Shown here: positions 33,094 to 45,500 of the stretch, in pieces
How positions within the stretch are numbered: position 1 is the stretch's first letter
Layout: every line of letters starts with the position of its first letter
Assembly (NCBI RefSeq): GCF_000182565.1
Contig: NW_015971547.1
Location: forward strand, 885,510 to 949,509
Source of the DNA: Spizellomyces punctatus DAOM BR117
Taxonomy: Eukaryota > Chytridiomycota > Chytridiomycetes > Spizellomycetales > Spizellomycetaceae
Reading direction: 5' to 3'
DNA length: 64,000 bases
Made by a program: the position numbers and the translations under genes
Notes under the pieces: model-generated
Seen by the model: the letters and a program-made list of their open reading frames with translations, nothing else
What the model was told of the DNA's origin: nothing
Database searches by the model: none

Positions 33094-35749
33094 GTCGTGG
33101 AATACAAGGGGGTCGGTGAGCCTACGCTAAAAAAAAAAAAGCACTAAGAAAAGCTCGGGAGGGCACAGACACCAGTAGTTCCAACGCAGGTCGCAGGCAG
33201 ACCGCGAGACGAGAACAAGGAACGAGAGATAGATGGACCCAGTATTTAGGAGACTGGTAACAAGGGAATATGTTTTGTTCTCCTTTGGTATCTCGAGAGG
33301 CTTTGTTTCCACGTATAATGTTGACAGGGCACAAAGATGTTGACCTCTCCGAGTTCGCGGGGAACGTGGACACAGCGAGCGCAATCCCGAAAGAAAGAAA
33401 GAACAAAAAATAAAACAAAAAAGAAAAGATAATCCCTTTGTAGGCAGAAAGAGTCCCGTGGTGCTGATTGACGCGAGATGGAACTTTGTCCTGTATGCGG
33501 TATGGGCTGGCAGGCAAGTCGCCGAGCGTTGCAGAGTAGGAGTAGCAATAACCCGTTGGCCGGCAAAACCAGCAAGGTGCTTCTACGCGGGGATTCGAAG
33601 CAGGAGAAGAAAAAGAGAATCCGCAACGATACCACGGCTTTCGACAAAATAACGATAACAATAACTAGAGAAACAAAAAAGGGCACACTGTATTCCGGAA
33701 TGTACACAACAAAAAAGCAGGGCGTTGCTCGATCAGGTGGAGGGGGGTTGGCCAAGGGACGGGGTTTGAGTGGACAAGCAAATAGAATTGAGAGAAGTCG
33801 TTGCGGCGCGCGGGGATCGCTAAAAGTTGAAATTCGCGAACGGAGCAGACAATCCCGCAAACGTCTCGAGAGAGAGGGCGTGTTGCTGGAGGGAAACGAG
33901 AGCGAGAGAGACGAGTCGGAATCACACTGAATCAACGGGACAAGTTTTTTAACGAACGGCCTGAGGAGGCGGAGAAGAGCCAGTCGGCGATTTGTTCCAA
34001 AAAAGAAAAATATATATCATATACAATTGGTGGCAAGGGAGAGAGCGAACAAAGAAGATCAAATGGCTTGTATAACTGGGGCCTTGGCTGAACCTTCAAA
34101 ATACAATCTGGCCAGCTTGCCCAAGTACCTGGCCACGGATGGGTGACCGGAGGGTCAATAAGGAGCGAGTCACTTTTTGTATCGAACCAACCGCGCGATT
34201 TTAAAAATGGCAGAATGGACAAGGTGAACACAGCCCAACCAAAAACTCATCCAACACACGGACAAGGCAGGAGCGAGCGGAGGTCCAAAGCTCCGACAAA
34301 GCCGATCCTGATCCCGGGTCCACTCATCCAGGAGAAACCAACAACTTTAATAAGGCAGACGAAAAAAAATAGAAGGGTGTTGTAGAAAAGTCACAATATA
34401 ATCTCATGCTGTAAACCAAGTCTCAAGTATGATTTGGTCTTGCGCAACCGTCCTCTGAGGAGGAGACTGTAAGAAGAATGGACGAGAAGAAATCATATCA
34501 GCGTCGCGTGGTCTAATGTGAGATACAGTTGGAGAAGGCGGAAAAATCACGGCCAAAAGGTGCTCCAGAAGATCCAAACAAAGCACGCGGCCGATTGTGA
34601 GCCGGGATGTAAAGTACCTGTGGCGTTGACCATCAAACAACCAGAAACGAACAAACGAGTTTTTTGTTTTTCCCGTTTGTTGCAGGCCCAAATCCCGCAA
34701 GAACAAAACAATGGGCTATTGTTTATTTTCATAAGTGACTCAGACTGACTTTTTGGGATTTTCCCATAATGTATTTTTTCTTTACGTTATCGAAATTTCT
34801 CAAGGATGACTTGCAACACTAGAGTAATATTGGCCATTTTCGTTCAAAAGAGCCGAACGTTTCACGGCGACATCTACCGATGACCTTGCCCCCTTTCCAC
34901 GCACCGGGTCATGGGGCGAAGTCGTTCTTGTGCAACGCTCCAGATTCCAGACCCATCTAGACCCTTATATCCACACCTGATAGCACGTGCATATGCCATT
35001 CGTTCACGGGCGTGGAAGAAGGCTTGCGGGGCTTGTAAAGTGTGGCTTTTGGTTTATGTCATCAGGTCATGATCAGGTTGCGCTTTTGAACGCTTGACTT
35101 ATCACACTGCAAAGGAATGAGAAGGATTTTGGGGGGTCTCACACTCCTGCGTCATGTAAGAGGTGCAGGAATGAGAAGGGATTGTGGGCATGGGTGTGCA
35201 TGGTGCGACTGCCTCCCATTCTGTAGAACATTTCTATCAGGTCGCCGGAGCCTTTCAGCTGTTCGAGCGGTTTGAAACCGCCTTTGATATGAGTTCGCTG
35301 GCGTGACTGCCTCCCATTTTGTGGTGCATTCCTGTCAAGCGGCCAGAGCGTTCACAACCAGATAACGATGAATAACGAGAACAGGTCCCTGTAGGATAAG
35401 AAGGGCAATGCCAGCAAATGGTTGGTAAAATTAATAGAGCTGTGCGAAAATCCCCCCGCACAGTTAACGCCCCGTTCCAAAGATCATAGGGACAGGGCTT
35501 TTGACATCCTCCAATACACATGGTTATGTCACACCCCATCACTGAGAATGTCATCTATTCTCCAACAAAATATTCCCCAACAAAAGACCTGTTCTTGGTT
35601 GATCCACGGATACGTAAAAAAAGTGGGAGTTATCGTTTTCTTGGTGGTTTCCGTCGGGTTTTATCCGGGATAGGGATATTCATCAGACGTTGTTTGTTCG
35701 CTCCATTTGCGTTTACAACCTTTTTTTTATTTTTTTTTTGGATTCATTC
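33094..35749. other. 2.7-kb gene-poor region between divergent genes
   Basis: The longest gap outside the mobile-element island, between the starts of the velvet gene (-) and the triple-motif gene (+). It has purine- or pyrimidine-biased tracts and many short frames, but none has a motif, splice pattern or convincing start. It may contain long 5' UTRs and regulatory DNA for velvet. Confidence 0.45.
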
Positions 35750-36850
35750 ATGCCACTTCCAAACGTGTCGTTTGAAGAAGCCATCGCCGCTGGTGGCCAG
35801 GTCGTTGAGCATCGCTTGCATGTACGTTTTTCCGCCCCTTGTTTTTTTGCTTTTCCCCCCCGCATTACCTTTTCCCCTGTGACGCTTGGCTCCGACGACA
35901 TTTTGGATCGTGATCTGTTGGATTGTTTAGATATCTTGACCCCCCTTTGCTCAACAGACCCGAAACGAAAACTACAGCGTCCACGTTCTCCTTCCTTCTA
36001 ACGAAGTCTTTGTAAGTTGTCTGCACCCAACGACCTATCGCAACCATAACAGCATTTAACAGACATCTGCTCAGATTTACACAAACATCTCCAAACAGCG
36101 TCTTAAACCTCATCTCAATGTCCCGCTCGCCACTCTCCCACCGACGACCCGACCCGCCTCCCATCACGCCCCTCGCACACCTACCCAAACAGAAACATTT
36201 GAAGATGTAATGCGCATGGGAGGTCGTATCGTCGAAGTCAAGAAATTCACAACATTTGGAGTGTATCTACGCATGCCGGACGATGGGCGTGTCGTCCACT
36301 GCTGGAACATTAGTCAAGATCGAGTGGATGCTGCCAGGAGAGTCATAAGAAACGTCCTCCAAACGGCTCCTCTTCCCTCCGTTCCTCCGACACCAACACC
36401 GCCAACATCACCTACATCTCCAAAGAAGGGCAAGAAACATCAGAATCCATCTTTTGAAGAATGCATCGCTGAAAACGCTTCCATTGTCCGTGTAACGCCA
36501 CATGTATTTTACTCTGTACATGTCCAAAGACCTAATGGCCGCGTAGAAAACTTTAATCGGGTCAGTCAAGAAAAGGTATATAATACGTCCGCATTTGATT
36601 TTTTTGTTTGTTTTTTCCTAAAGTTAACGTTTACCAAATGAAACAGTATCAAACGTGGGCACATACCCACCTACCTCATGTCGCTCCACATCCTCCTCCC
36701 CTGCCTCCTCTTGAACTCTCCACTCCTTTCTATACCCCGCAACCAACGACCACTACGGCAACATCAACACAGTATGCGCCGCCCTACGTGCCGCAATACG
36801 CATACCCCTTCAATTACGTCGTGTGGACGGGTGACAGAGAGAGTGGGTGA
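35750..36850 (+). CDS. Protein with three copies of an unrecognised ~50-residue motif
   Basis: Four exons: 35750..35821, 35958..36011, 36075..36575, 36647..36850, joined in phase 0 throughout, 276 residues. Three diverged units begin SFEEAIAAGGQVVE, TFEDVMRMGGRIVE and SFEECIAENASIVR. Each continues with a beta-like stretch (VHVLLPSNEVF, VYLRMPDDGRVV, VHVQRPNGRVE) and a closing ISKQR, ISQDR or VSQEK. The units are separated by Pro/Thr-rich linkers, and the tail is Pro/Thr/Tyr-rich. The pattern F-[ED]-[ED]-x(6)-[IV]-V...P-x(2,3)-V...[IV]-S looks like a small repeated domain. I do not recognise it, and its function is unknown. Confidence 0.7.
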
Positions 36851-37261
36851 GTGGTTTTCATGTTGTGGTAAAGTTTGATGATGGGCACGCTGAGGTACGA
36901 GTTGTGGGTAGGTCGCAACAGACACTCTCACAAGGTAAACCTAACGACAAGGTATTGGATGCTTAGGAGAAAAACCGGCCATATCATGCAATAGCGTGTC
37001 CCCATTCGCATGTAGCAAGAACCAACCCCGCCATCTGTGGGGCTCATCTTTTCTGTAACAAATATTGCAACCTTGGTCTGTGAAATTATAACTTGTGAAC
37101 CCATTTGAAAGGGCACGTCCATTCAAAAACAACACCAAGAAATTAAAATAAAAAAAGATCATGCCTCCATAAACCCAAACAATCCAAGACAAGAAAATAC
37201 AATGTCCACATCCCCATAGAGAATATATATACATCCCTCTGCATCATCCTTTTTACTCCGT
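36851..37261. other. Convergent intergenic region
   Basis: About 400 bp between two convergent genes, so it should contain both 3' UTRs. No gene seen. Confidence 0.4.
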
Positions 37262-39130
37262 CTAAGAGTCCGCTACGCCGTTCTCAACCTTCTGTTCTTC
37301 AACACGCTTCTCTTCTTCAACACGCTTATAAGGGTCATTAACTGTATGTCCGTGACCCCTAGCGTATGCATCATGCGCTAAAAGTTTTGCATATAGTCAA
37401 TTAACGTGAGCTATAATCTTTCCATTCACCAAACCGCACTTACCATCAACAACTCTCTCAATATGAGCTCCAAAGTCCACACCCCGCTTCATCTCTAGCA
37501 AGCCCGCCTTATCGATTACTTGCGTGCTGAGCACCTGGTACCGCGTCTTGGCAGCCTGGAACCGACATCGCGTCTGGTCCAATTCCTTCTCTTGGTACTT
37601 GGCTGTATCTTCAGCAGATTTTGAACGGGAGGAGAGAAATGTCGGCGTAGGTGGTCTTGTCGACGCCTTGATGGCGCGTTCTTCGAGGTAGCCGAGTTTG
37701 GAGGCGTAACTACAGAGTACAGGTGTGAGAGCTATGATGCAAGAAAATGGCAAGAATGCAGGACTAACCTGTCGAATTCTTGACGAGCAGTTTTCTGGCT
37801 CTTGATCGTATCCCGAGAGTCGGCAATTGCTTTTGCCTTGAAAATCTTGATAAAGCTCAGGTAGGAATCCAAGGACGCAATCACAGGAACGCGCTCCTTG
37901 CTGGAAAACAAGACACGACATGAGTTCCATATACTGTTTGGTTGACAGATACTGAGCACACGTACCATTCTTGGTGATACGCAACGCCCAAATGCACCAA
38001 GTTCCTCCCAATCTCCTCATCCCGCTCCTGGTACCCCTTTTGCTGATAGAACAGCGACAATTCGGCTTCAACCTCATTCAACTGTTGCAAAGCCATTCGC
38101 TGCTTTTCGACCATCTTTTCCAACTGAGAAAAGTAGTCGTACATGGCATCAATCTCTTTGGCCGATTCGTCCACTTCAGGTTGAGCAGTGACATGGGCCC
38201 ACTGGTGGAGACAGTATAGTGTGAGATACAGCCACATGTGTAAATCGCCACCCGCCACGCACCTGTTTACCGACCTGCTGTCCCAGCTTTTCTCTCACAC
38301 GCTGGGTAAAGATTTTGTGAATCCTGTCGACGCTCTCGGGAGTACTTGTAGCGAGTTTAGCGACTTGGCGCGTAAAAAACTCTCCGATCATGTACTAAGG
38401 TGGAGCCAAGCTTTAGGCACGGTCCAGCACAAATATTATGATACCGAAAACTCACATCCAACCGCTGATTAAACTGCTTGCTCTTGGAATTTTCACTCAA
38501 AGGCATACTCGAAGAAAAGGAATCCATTCTTTGCGAGGGAAAGTTTGGCGCTACCCTGGACCCCAACCCCATGTCCCCGATATTGGGCATCCGTGTAGCG
38601 CTCATAGGACTGGGAGTCGCAAAGGTTGGCAGCTCTGTTGTACGCAGCTCAGGTGCCGATCGATCTGTCAAGGTGGGGGTCGAGGCACTAAAACTTGGCG
38701 CACTAGGAGACCGACGCAGGTGGGGTACATTTTGGAGGGATTGAAACCGGATGGGAAGTCCTGTCGCGAGGACGGGAAGTACCTCTGGTTCCGGTTCCGG
38801 AGACGGTGTCCGGGATACTGTTGGAGGAGGAGTAGGAGCTTGGTCGACAACGGGTTGCGGGTCAGGATCAGTGACTGTATCTGTGGTTTTCACGGCGCCA
38901 GAACCCAATGTCGAAGCCTCCTCATCCTCCTGTTCCTCCTCCACCTCCGCGACGTTTTCCTCCTCTTCGTGCTTTCCATTCACCTGAGCATTTTCAACGC
39001 CCTTCTCCTCGACGGCAGATTCGTTCTCCTCGTTGTGATCATCGCCGTTAACCAGCCCATTTAGAGTCTCCTTTTCCACCTCGGTTGTCTCATCTCTCGC
39101 TACAGCAGCATCGGCCACGTCGCCAGTCAT
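37262..39130 (-). CDS. BAR-domain protein
   Basis: Six exons: 39130..38456, 38394..38263, 38201..37966, 37900..37769, 37709..37444, 37377..37262, 518 residues. The first ~225 residues are acidic then Pro/Ser-rich and disordered. The remainder is a long three-helix coiled coil typical of BAR modules (helices near MVEKQRMALQQLNEVEAEL, LSFIKIFKAKAIADSRDT, KELDQTRCRFQAAKTRY). It resembles the BAR part of sorting nexins or CIBAR/FAM92 proteins, but no PX domain is seen. It would bind and shape curved membranes, probably on the endosomal or actin side. The final exon is Lys/Glu-rich with a duplicated KRVEE word. Confidence 0.75.
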
Positions 39131-40060
39131 TGTTTCCTTGCTGATGGACTCCAGGTCGTGACAAGTGTGCGGGATTCTGTACAAGTGAACGATCAAAGAG
39201 TCAACAGGACGAGGTGAGGTGTGATCCCTTCCAACAATGAGTAAATACAAAAAGTACACAGGCCGCTAACAGCCTCCCTTTTCCCTCTTTTCTGTAAAAA
39301 CAAGGCCGGAACAAAACGACCTACCCGATATATGGTCAACAAAGGAGCTCTACTCGAAACAAAAAACGAGGCGCTCAGGAGCAAAAAGCAAGTCGACTTG
39401 CCGCGTGCCCTTTCCTAACGATAACTTTTCGACAATATCCTAACCCGATGGCAGAGTTTGCACTGATTGGTCGAATGGAAGGCCTCATTTGACATATATG
39501 GATAAATGAAGCGGAATTAGTGTGATTGTGCCTCTTCCGCCGGTGGCATAGTCATAATAAGGAGGCCACACCCACCGCCGCCCCTCAACCTGAAGGGATG
39601 CAAACAGCGGCTAAAGGGGAGGGCAAACAGAGAGATGTGCGCAGCAGTGACCCTGACGAGGTCTATTCTAATGTCAGTACATGTGTTTTTGTTGGGTTTA
39701 GACTGGAGTTTGTCATCCAACGACAGCCAACGACCTTTGGCATTCGGTAGGTAGGCGCACTGAAAGCCCAGCTCATCAATGTAGCGACGACACTACTCGC
39801 TATCACCATCATGCATCCAATCTACATGCAATTCTATTTCAAAAGAACTGCCTGCCTTTCTTATCCAAGGCAAATGTTTCCAGAGATGCAAGTCTGTTGC
39901 CCATTATAGCCCATCCTCTATTGAGGATCGGGTGAAAAAAGAGCGCGATACGCTCATGTCAGCACACATTGGAACCGGTTCTTCATCCTGCCACTGTCCC
40001 TGTGAATCAATAAACCTGCGCCTACCAGCTAAGATCTTGACTGTACCATTGCCAGCAACC
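39131..40060. other. Divergent intergenic region
   Basis: About 0.9 kb between the BAR-protein start (-) and the SPF27 start (+). Short frames only; presumably two promoters. Confidence 0.4.
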
Positions 40061-40893
40061 ATGACTGCCAGCGCAACGTCAGAAAACTTGGATGTTCATC
40101 TCGATAGGTATGCCCTACTGGGTTTTGCAACTAAAGTTGTCATCTCTCACGAAATCTTTTACAATCAGTCTGCCGTACATTGATGGCGAAATCTCCCCAG
40201 AACGTAAGGTTTACATCTCTTTATACCACAAAATAAACCAGAAAACCTCTAATACCAAGATTTACATCCCCAGTATCCGACGAAATAGCTTCCCTCCTCT
40301 CCCACCCCCGACCCACCACACTACACCCCTCACTCATACCCACACCCTACGATACACCCCCGGAAGCTCCACCCAAAATACAGACATTTGACACAACCCG
40401 CCTACGTCTCGATACTCCCTCAGAATCAACAGTAGAAGCATACAAATCGGCAGTGGAGAATGCGTGTGCGCAGTTGGAGCATCAGAATGCCCGTATGGTG
40501 AACTTGGAATTAGTGCATAGCTTTGGGAGTAATGCTTGGAAGTTGCACTGCTTTCAATTGGAGTACTTGAAAAAGAAGGTAGACGCGCAGGTTGAACAAA
40601 TCAAAAAAGAGGTTTTGGAAGTGAATAGGGAAAGGAAAATGGGGCAGGTAAGGCTCGCAGTTCGTTTCGATACAGAAAGGCTCGCGAGAATCATGTATGT
40701 ATGTATTGACAAATCCGACTTTTTTCAGATGAAAACCGGTCAAACACTCCAAACGCTTACATACAAATACTCTCAGCTTCTCAACCAAACGATACAAGTC
40801 GACGCTGCGACACGACAGTTGCAACAGGAGGTAGAGCATTTGCAAGCTGGGTGTGCACAATTAGAGGCAAAGTGTGGTGTGAACGGAGAATAA
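40061..40893 (+). CDS. BCAS2: Pre-mRNA splicing factor SPF27/BCAS2 (NTC/Prp19 complex)
   Basis: Four exons: 40061..40107, 40169..40203, 40274..40647, 40729..40893, 206 residues. Family landmarks are LPYIDGEI near the N-terminus, NACAQLEHQNARMVNLEL and FGSNAWKLH in the centre, and NRERKMGQ followed by a C-terminal coiled coil. BCAS2/SPF27 (fission yeast Cwf7) bridges the Prp19-associated complex in the active spliceosome. Exon 2 is only 35 nt. The exon 2/3 join (GAAC|GTAAG, CCCCAG acceptor) was chosen because it alone keeps the frame into SDEIASLLSHP. Length fits the family. Confidence 0.9.
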
Positions 40894-41069
40894 ACCTTAT
40901 GTTGAAGACAATATATCAACGAAAAAGACCAGTGTGTTTCACACAATTTCTTTTATTTATAAAAAGCTATACAAAAAAGCACAAGAACAAAAAAGCAGAC
41001 AAATGACACCAAAAGCGGGAACATTCAGGTCCAAGACCAAAATGTAGCATCCATAAAAACGACACTGGT

Positions 41070-42198
41070 CTACTCTGCACTAGCCGCGTTTTGACCCTCT
41101 TCATCATCCTGTCAATCCCCCAAAAAGTACCACGTCAGTGCATGTATTCATGGCAAAAATGTAAAAGTCATGTCTCACCTTTCGCGGCTTCTTCCTTGCA
41201 GGACCCTCAGCAGCTTGCATTGCCAGTTGCGATCTTAATTGCTCATTCTCTGCCTTCAGTGATTCGACTTGAGCTGACAACTCCTGGATCCTGCAGTTTC
41301 AAGTCCATCAGATAACTATAGGTATTGTCTAAACCCAGAAAATGATACTCACGCCTGCTCACACAACAACTTTTCCAATGTCCACTTTTCCAGATTCGTT
41401 GACTCTTGCTCCTTTAACTGATGAATATACTGTACGGCCCTCGACAAAATGCGCCCCTTGTTCTTTTCCCCCTCTGGAATCAATTTCGCTAGCTCGTTAA
41501 TACCATCATTGATGGTTTCACGACGTCTCCGTTCAACCTCCTTGTGATTCTCCCGACGCTGACGCAACCATTCTTCTGAGCCAACGGGAGCCTTAGAGTT
41601 TGAGGGCGTCCCAGGCGATGAGATGGCTTGTGCAGCGGCTGCCTGAGCAGCAGCCTGCGCAGCTTGAGCAGCCGCGTAAACACTAGCGTAGGCCTGTTGG
41701 TTCATTCCAGGCGGAGGGGGAGGGAAAGAGGCAGGGAGCCCGCCAGGGCCGGGTGAGTAGCCTTGCGGCGTCGTCGGCATAGCACCGGGATGCGGTTGAA
41801 TAGCCACAGGCGTCCCAGGATGCTGTCCAACTCCGACGGGAATCTGATTCTGCTGAGCCTGCAGCTGATTGGGCGGTGTAGAAACGGCGTTGTGAGTTTG
41901 GTGTGCGTGTGCGTGCTGTTGCTGCTGCTGCTGTTGTTGTTGATGATGATGTTGATGGTGTTGGTGGTGTTGGTGGTGAGCGTCGTTTGCCTGCAGTTGT
42001 GGCACGGCTGCAGCGGCTACCGGAGGATTCGTGGGAGAAGAAACGTTCAGAGGAGTAGAAGGCAGAGCGGAGGGAACGCTGGAACCAGCGACTTGGCCCT
42101 GAGTTCATCTATAGATGAGACCAACGCCATTCACCAAAAGCGACACCAAACGCGAGACATACCTCTGTCTTTTGCGAAACGACACTCGCCGCAGACAT
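41070..42198 (-). CDS. Cbf1-like bHLH leucine-zipper transcription factor
   Basis: Four exons: 42198..42163, 42098..41353, 41290..41179, 41108..41070, 310 residues. The basic helix-loop-helix (about residues 197-255) has HKEVERRRRETIN, with the His/Glu/Arg E-box-reading residues. It is followed by EKWTLEKLLCEQ, the block characteristic of fungal Cbf1/Cpf1, and a leucine zipper spanning exon 3 (LSAQVESLKAENEQLRSQL). Upstream are a His/Gln-rich tract and Ala/Pro-rich disordered sequence. The C-terminus has a basic PARKKPRK and an acidic tail. Expected to bind CACGTG as a dimer in promoters, and in yeasts also at centromeres. Confidence 0.9.
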
Positions 42199-42550
42199 GA
42201 AAAGCGTAGAGACCTACTACCACACACAAGGAAATAAACACGAAATGAACTGTAGAGATCTTGCTATTGCGTGAGCGTGTGCGCAGCAGCAATCAGCAGG
42301 ACACCAGGTGGGATGGATGTGACTTTCTCGTGTTTTTTGAGACGAAACGAAAGAGGGGGGCGTTGGGGAGAAAGAGAAGCGATGGACATCAGCTGAGGCC
42401 AATGTGACAATCACAATATTCCACCAATCAAAACACGACACGTGTTAAGGGTTGTCACATGAATATGTGGCTTAGTAATAATGCTGAGTCATACATTCAG
42501 ATGGCGACCCCGCCCAATTGCTAGTTGAACCAACAAGTTTCTGGTTTTTT
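42199..42550. other. Intergenic between Cbf1-like and PIP kinase genes
   Basis: Promoter of the Cbf1-like gene plus the 3' flank of the PIP kinase gene. No coding sequence seen. Confidence 0.4.
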
Positions 42551-45500
42551 TTAAATAATCACACCTCGAATGAACCCCACAAATCTTTCTGCATATCGCC
42601 CAGGTTCCTCTACACTATTCTCAAAATTCTCCATTCCCGGTAGCACCACTGGCGCCGGGATGGGGCTCATAACAGGAGAGGTAACGGGTGACGTGTAAAC
42701 AGAGGAAGGTGGAGTCGAGGGTGCGACAATGGGAGAGGAAGGAGGGTCTTGCGTTGGTGAGAAGAGAGTCGAGAGGGAGGTGGGAATATCGGCGCGTGAG
42801 GAAAAGATGGGTCGCTTAAAGTTTCGTTCTAACCATTTAAGCATATTGTACTTTTGGAGAATGTCAATAATACCAATAAAGTAAACCTATAATGGAAATG
42901 TTAGCGTCCATCTCACAGCGAATCTCAGGATATCCATCATACCTCATATTCGACCGTCTCAGATTCCGCAAAATCCCAACTCCGAATTCCACCTTTAAAT
43001 CTTTTTTGAAAAGGTATACCATCGCTCTCGTGTTGTTCCGTTTTATTTGGGTCGTCAAACACTGTCGAATCAAGGTCCGGACTTGAATCCCACTCCTCTT
43101 GTGCCGCGGCCGGAGCGGACGTCCTGTGAGTGTCCGCGTTCTCGCCTCGTTCCATGGCATCGTCCATTGTCACATCCTCTGCAATTGACAGTAGCGTCTC
43201 CTCGCTGAGATCGGCGCGTTCAACAACCTCCTCCTTCCGATCTGAACTCTCGCCGCCTGCTCCAATCCATTTGCTCAATACATTCACAGCATTGTGGAAG
43301 ACCGTGTTTGAATGGACAGTGACCGGAGCAGACGGGCCGGGTTTGGGACTGGCAGATGCGCTCTTAGCTGTCTGGCTGGAGCTCTCGGAAAGATATGCAA
43401 ACGTGTCTGGTCGAACTGGTGGGATATTGATAGGTGGAGGTTTGGGACTTTTGCCTGTTCGGCTGGTTGAAGAAGTCGGTGATGTTGGTAGACCGGATGC
43501 CTGGGGAGTGTTGGGTGGAGTTGCTTGGCGTACTTGTTTGGGATGTCTGTAAACTCCAATCAGCAGACTAACGCACAGAGAAAGTTAACAAAACGCATTC
43601 GATAAGACCATCAAAGGCATGCTGACCTATAATCCATAAACTCGTGCTTCTTCAACAGCGCCACATCCTCCTCTAGCTGCCGCAAAACCCTCTCCTTCAT
43701 CCCCTCACCCATACACAACCGGTGGGCAACCCCCATCCCAATCAACTTTTGAAAATCAATTTCTTTTAATGTCAGGTCAGCCGTCACGGGCATGTTCTCC
43801 ATATCAGAGGTCGAGGTCGGTCGTGAACTTGATGACAATCCTTGTTGTAAGACGCCTGGCATGACAATTGGGGACGACGATACGGCTTTGATGGGTTCCG
43901 CGTCACTAGTTGCACCATCTGGTGCCTGGAAAGTTGATGCGGCCAACCCACCACCATCAAAGCTCATTCTCACGCCCTCTTTCCTTGCCGCAAATGCTAA
44001 AACATCCCTTAATGTCTGTCTCCCAACGTTGGATCCCTTGAAATCAAATTTCGTGTGGATTTCCAAGTCAGTGTCGAAGACACTTGCCATGAGCACTACG
44101 GTGAATTTCCCAGCCAAGGCAAGGGAAATAGCTTCATCTTGGGACCCGCTCAAAAACGAAGCTCCGTTCGACTGCTGTCCAATGCGTTCAAATGTGTACA
44201 TGCCTAGATAACGTGGGAGAAGGGTGCTGGGGTGCTTTGTTATGTAGGTGAGGTAGTCGGGAAGGAAGTGCTTGAGGTTGTCGGGCTCCGCGCCGCGGAG
44301 AGTTTTAAGCAAAAACCGCTTGTCTTGTGTTGTGAAAAAGACTGAGAACCATGATCAGTATTAGTTTCTAAAGTGATATACGCCACCTTGACAGTATAAC
44401 TGTGCAACGTACCAGCATCCGACTTTCCGACCGACATGTCAACCTTAGAAGGGTTAGATAGCGAAGCATTGATTTCCTCAAAGGAATACTTGAAAAAATT
44501 TCGAACGGCTTTGAATGCAACAGGTGCATGGTCAGTAAACTTGACACGCCCAAATCCAGCAATCGTCCATTCATGGGTATGTTCGGCTGCCAGGTAGTGC
44601 TTATCTAGCCCCGGACCTTTGTAATGCTGAGGGCTGGAAGATTCACTAGTGCTCCCGGACGATTTCTTCCGCGAGTGTCCATGATTTGCTCCAGTGCCTG
44701 ATGAACGACGACGTAGCAGACGAGTAGCAGTGGAGTTTCGACGGGGAGATTCTGCTGGTGCCTTGGGAGGCAATGGTTCACCATCTGAACCTGGACCTAT
44801 GAACTCAGTCATAGACCTCGTTAATCGCCTCGTGCGAGATCTTCGTGTCCCGGTCAGGTCTTCCACTGATTCGCTAGATGGTAGGTCTGAATGATCGCCG
44901 TGGCGGTGTTCCCTCTGGTCATCCGATGCAGCTCCTCGGCTTTGCGATGAATCAACGCGATCACCGGTTTCGTCATCTGCATCGGCGACAAAGTGGTCCG
45001 AGTCGTCACCAATGCCGCTATCCCGATCTTTGTAATAATTTCGGCTCCGTCTCGAGTCACTTACTCCGGATGGTGGTCGTGGTGGTCGTGGATCCATTCC
45101 ACCAAACCGTTCCAGATCAACCTGCGAAAGATCATCAAAAAGCTGGGAATTTCGGGACCGAGCAAGTATTGATCGACGCTTGGATGACAAGTTTCCAGCA
45201 GCCTTTGCGCCGCTAGATCGGCCAAGACTGTTCCGATTTCCCTTTCGGCCTGAGCTCACTCGGGTTCTTCCTTTATCACTCAATCTTCGTCCACGCTTTT
45301 CGGAATGATCTTGTTGCACTAGTGTGTCCAGATCGCCAATTGACGTGGTGCTTGATCTCTTGGAGTAGTGTGCGGAGCTTTTACGGCGTCCGGATAAGAT
45401 TCGCCCGTCTGCAAATAGAGCAGATTGGGAAATAACTTCCGGACTTATCTCCGCAAGATGCAACATGGCACGAACGGCAAGTCGACAGTGTCTCACGACA

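Noticed and set aside
33122..33935. Overlapping minus-strand frames of 85-229 codons
   Set aside because: Hydrophobic composition comes from a pyrimidine-rich strand; no start context, motif or splice support.
34121..34153. Resemblance to the 3' part of 5S rRNA (GGATGGGTGACC)
   Set aside because: Only about a dozen bases match; the rest of 5S is absent on both strands.
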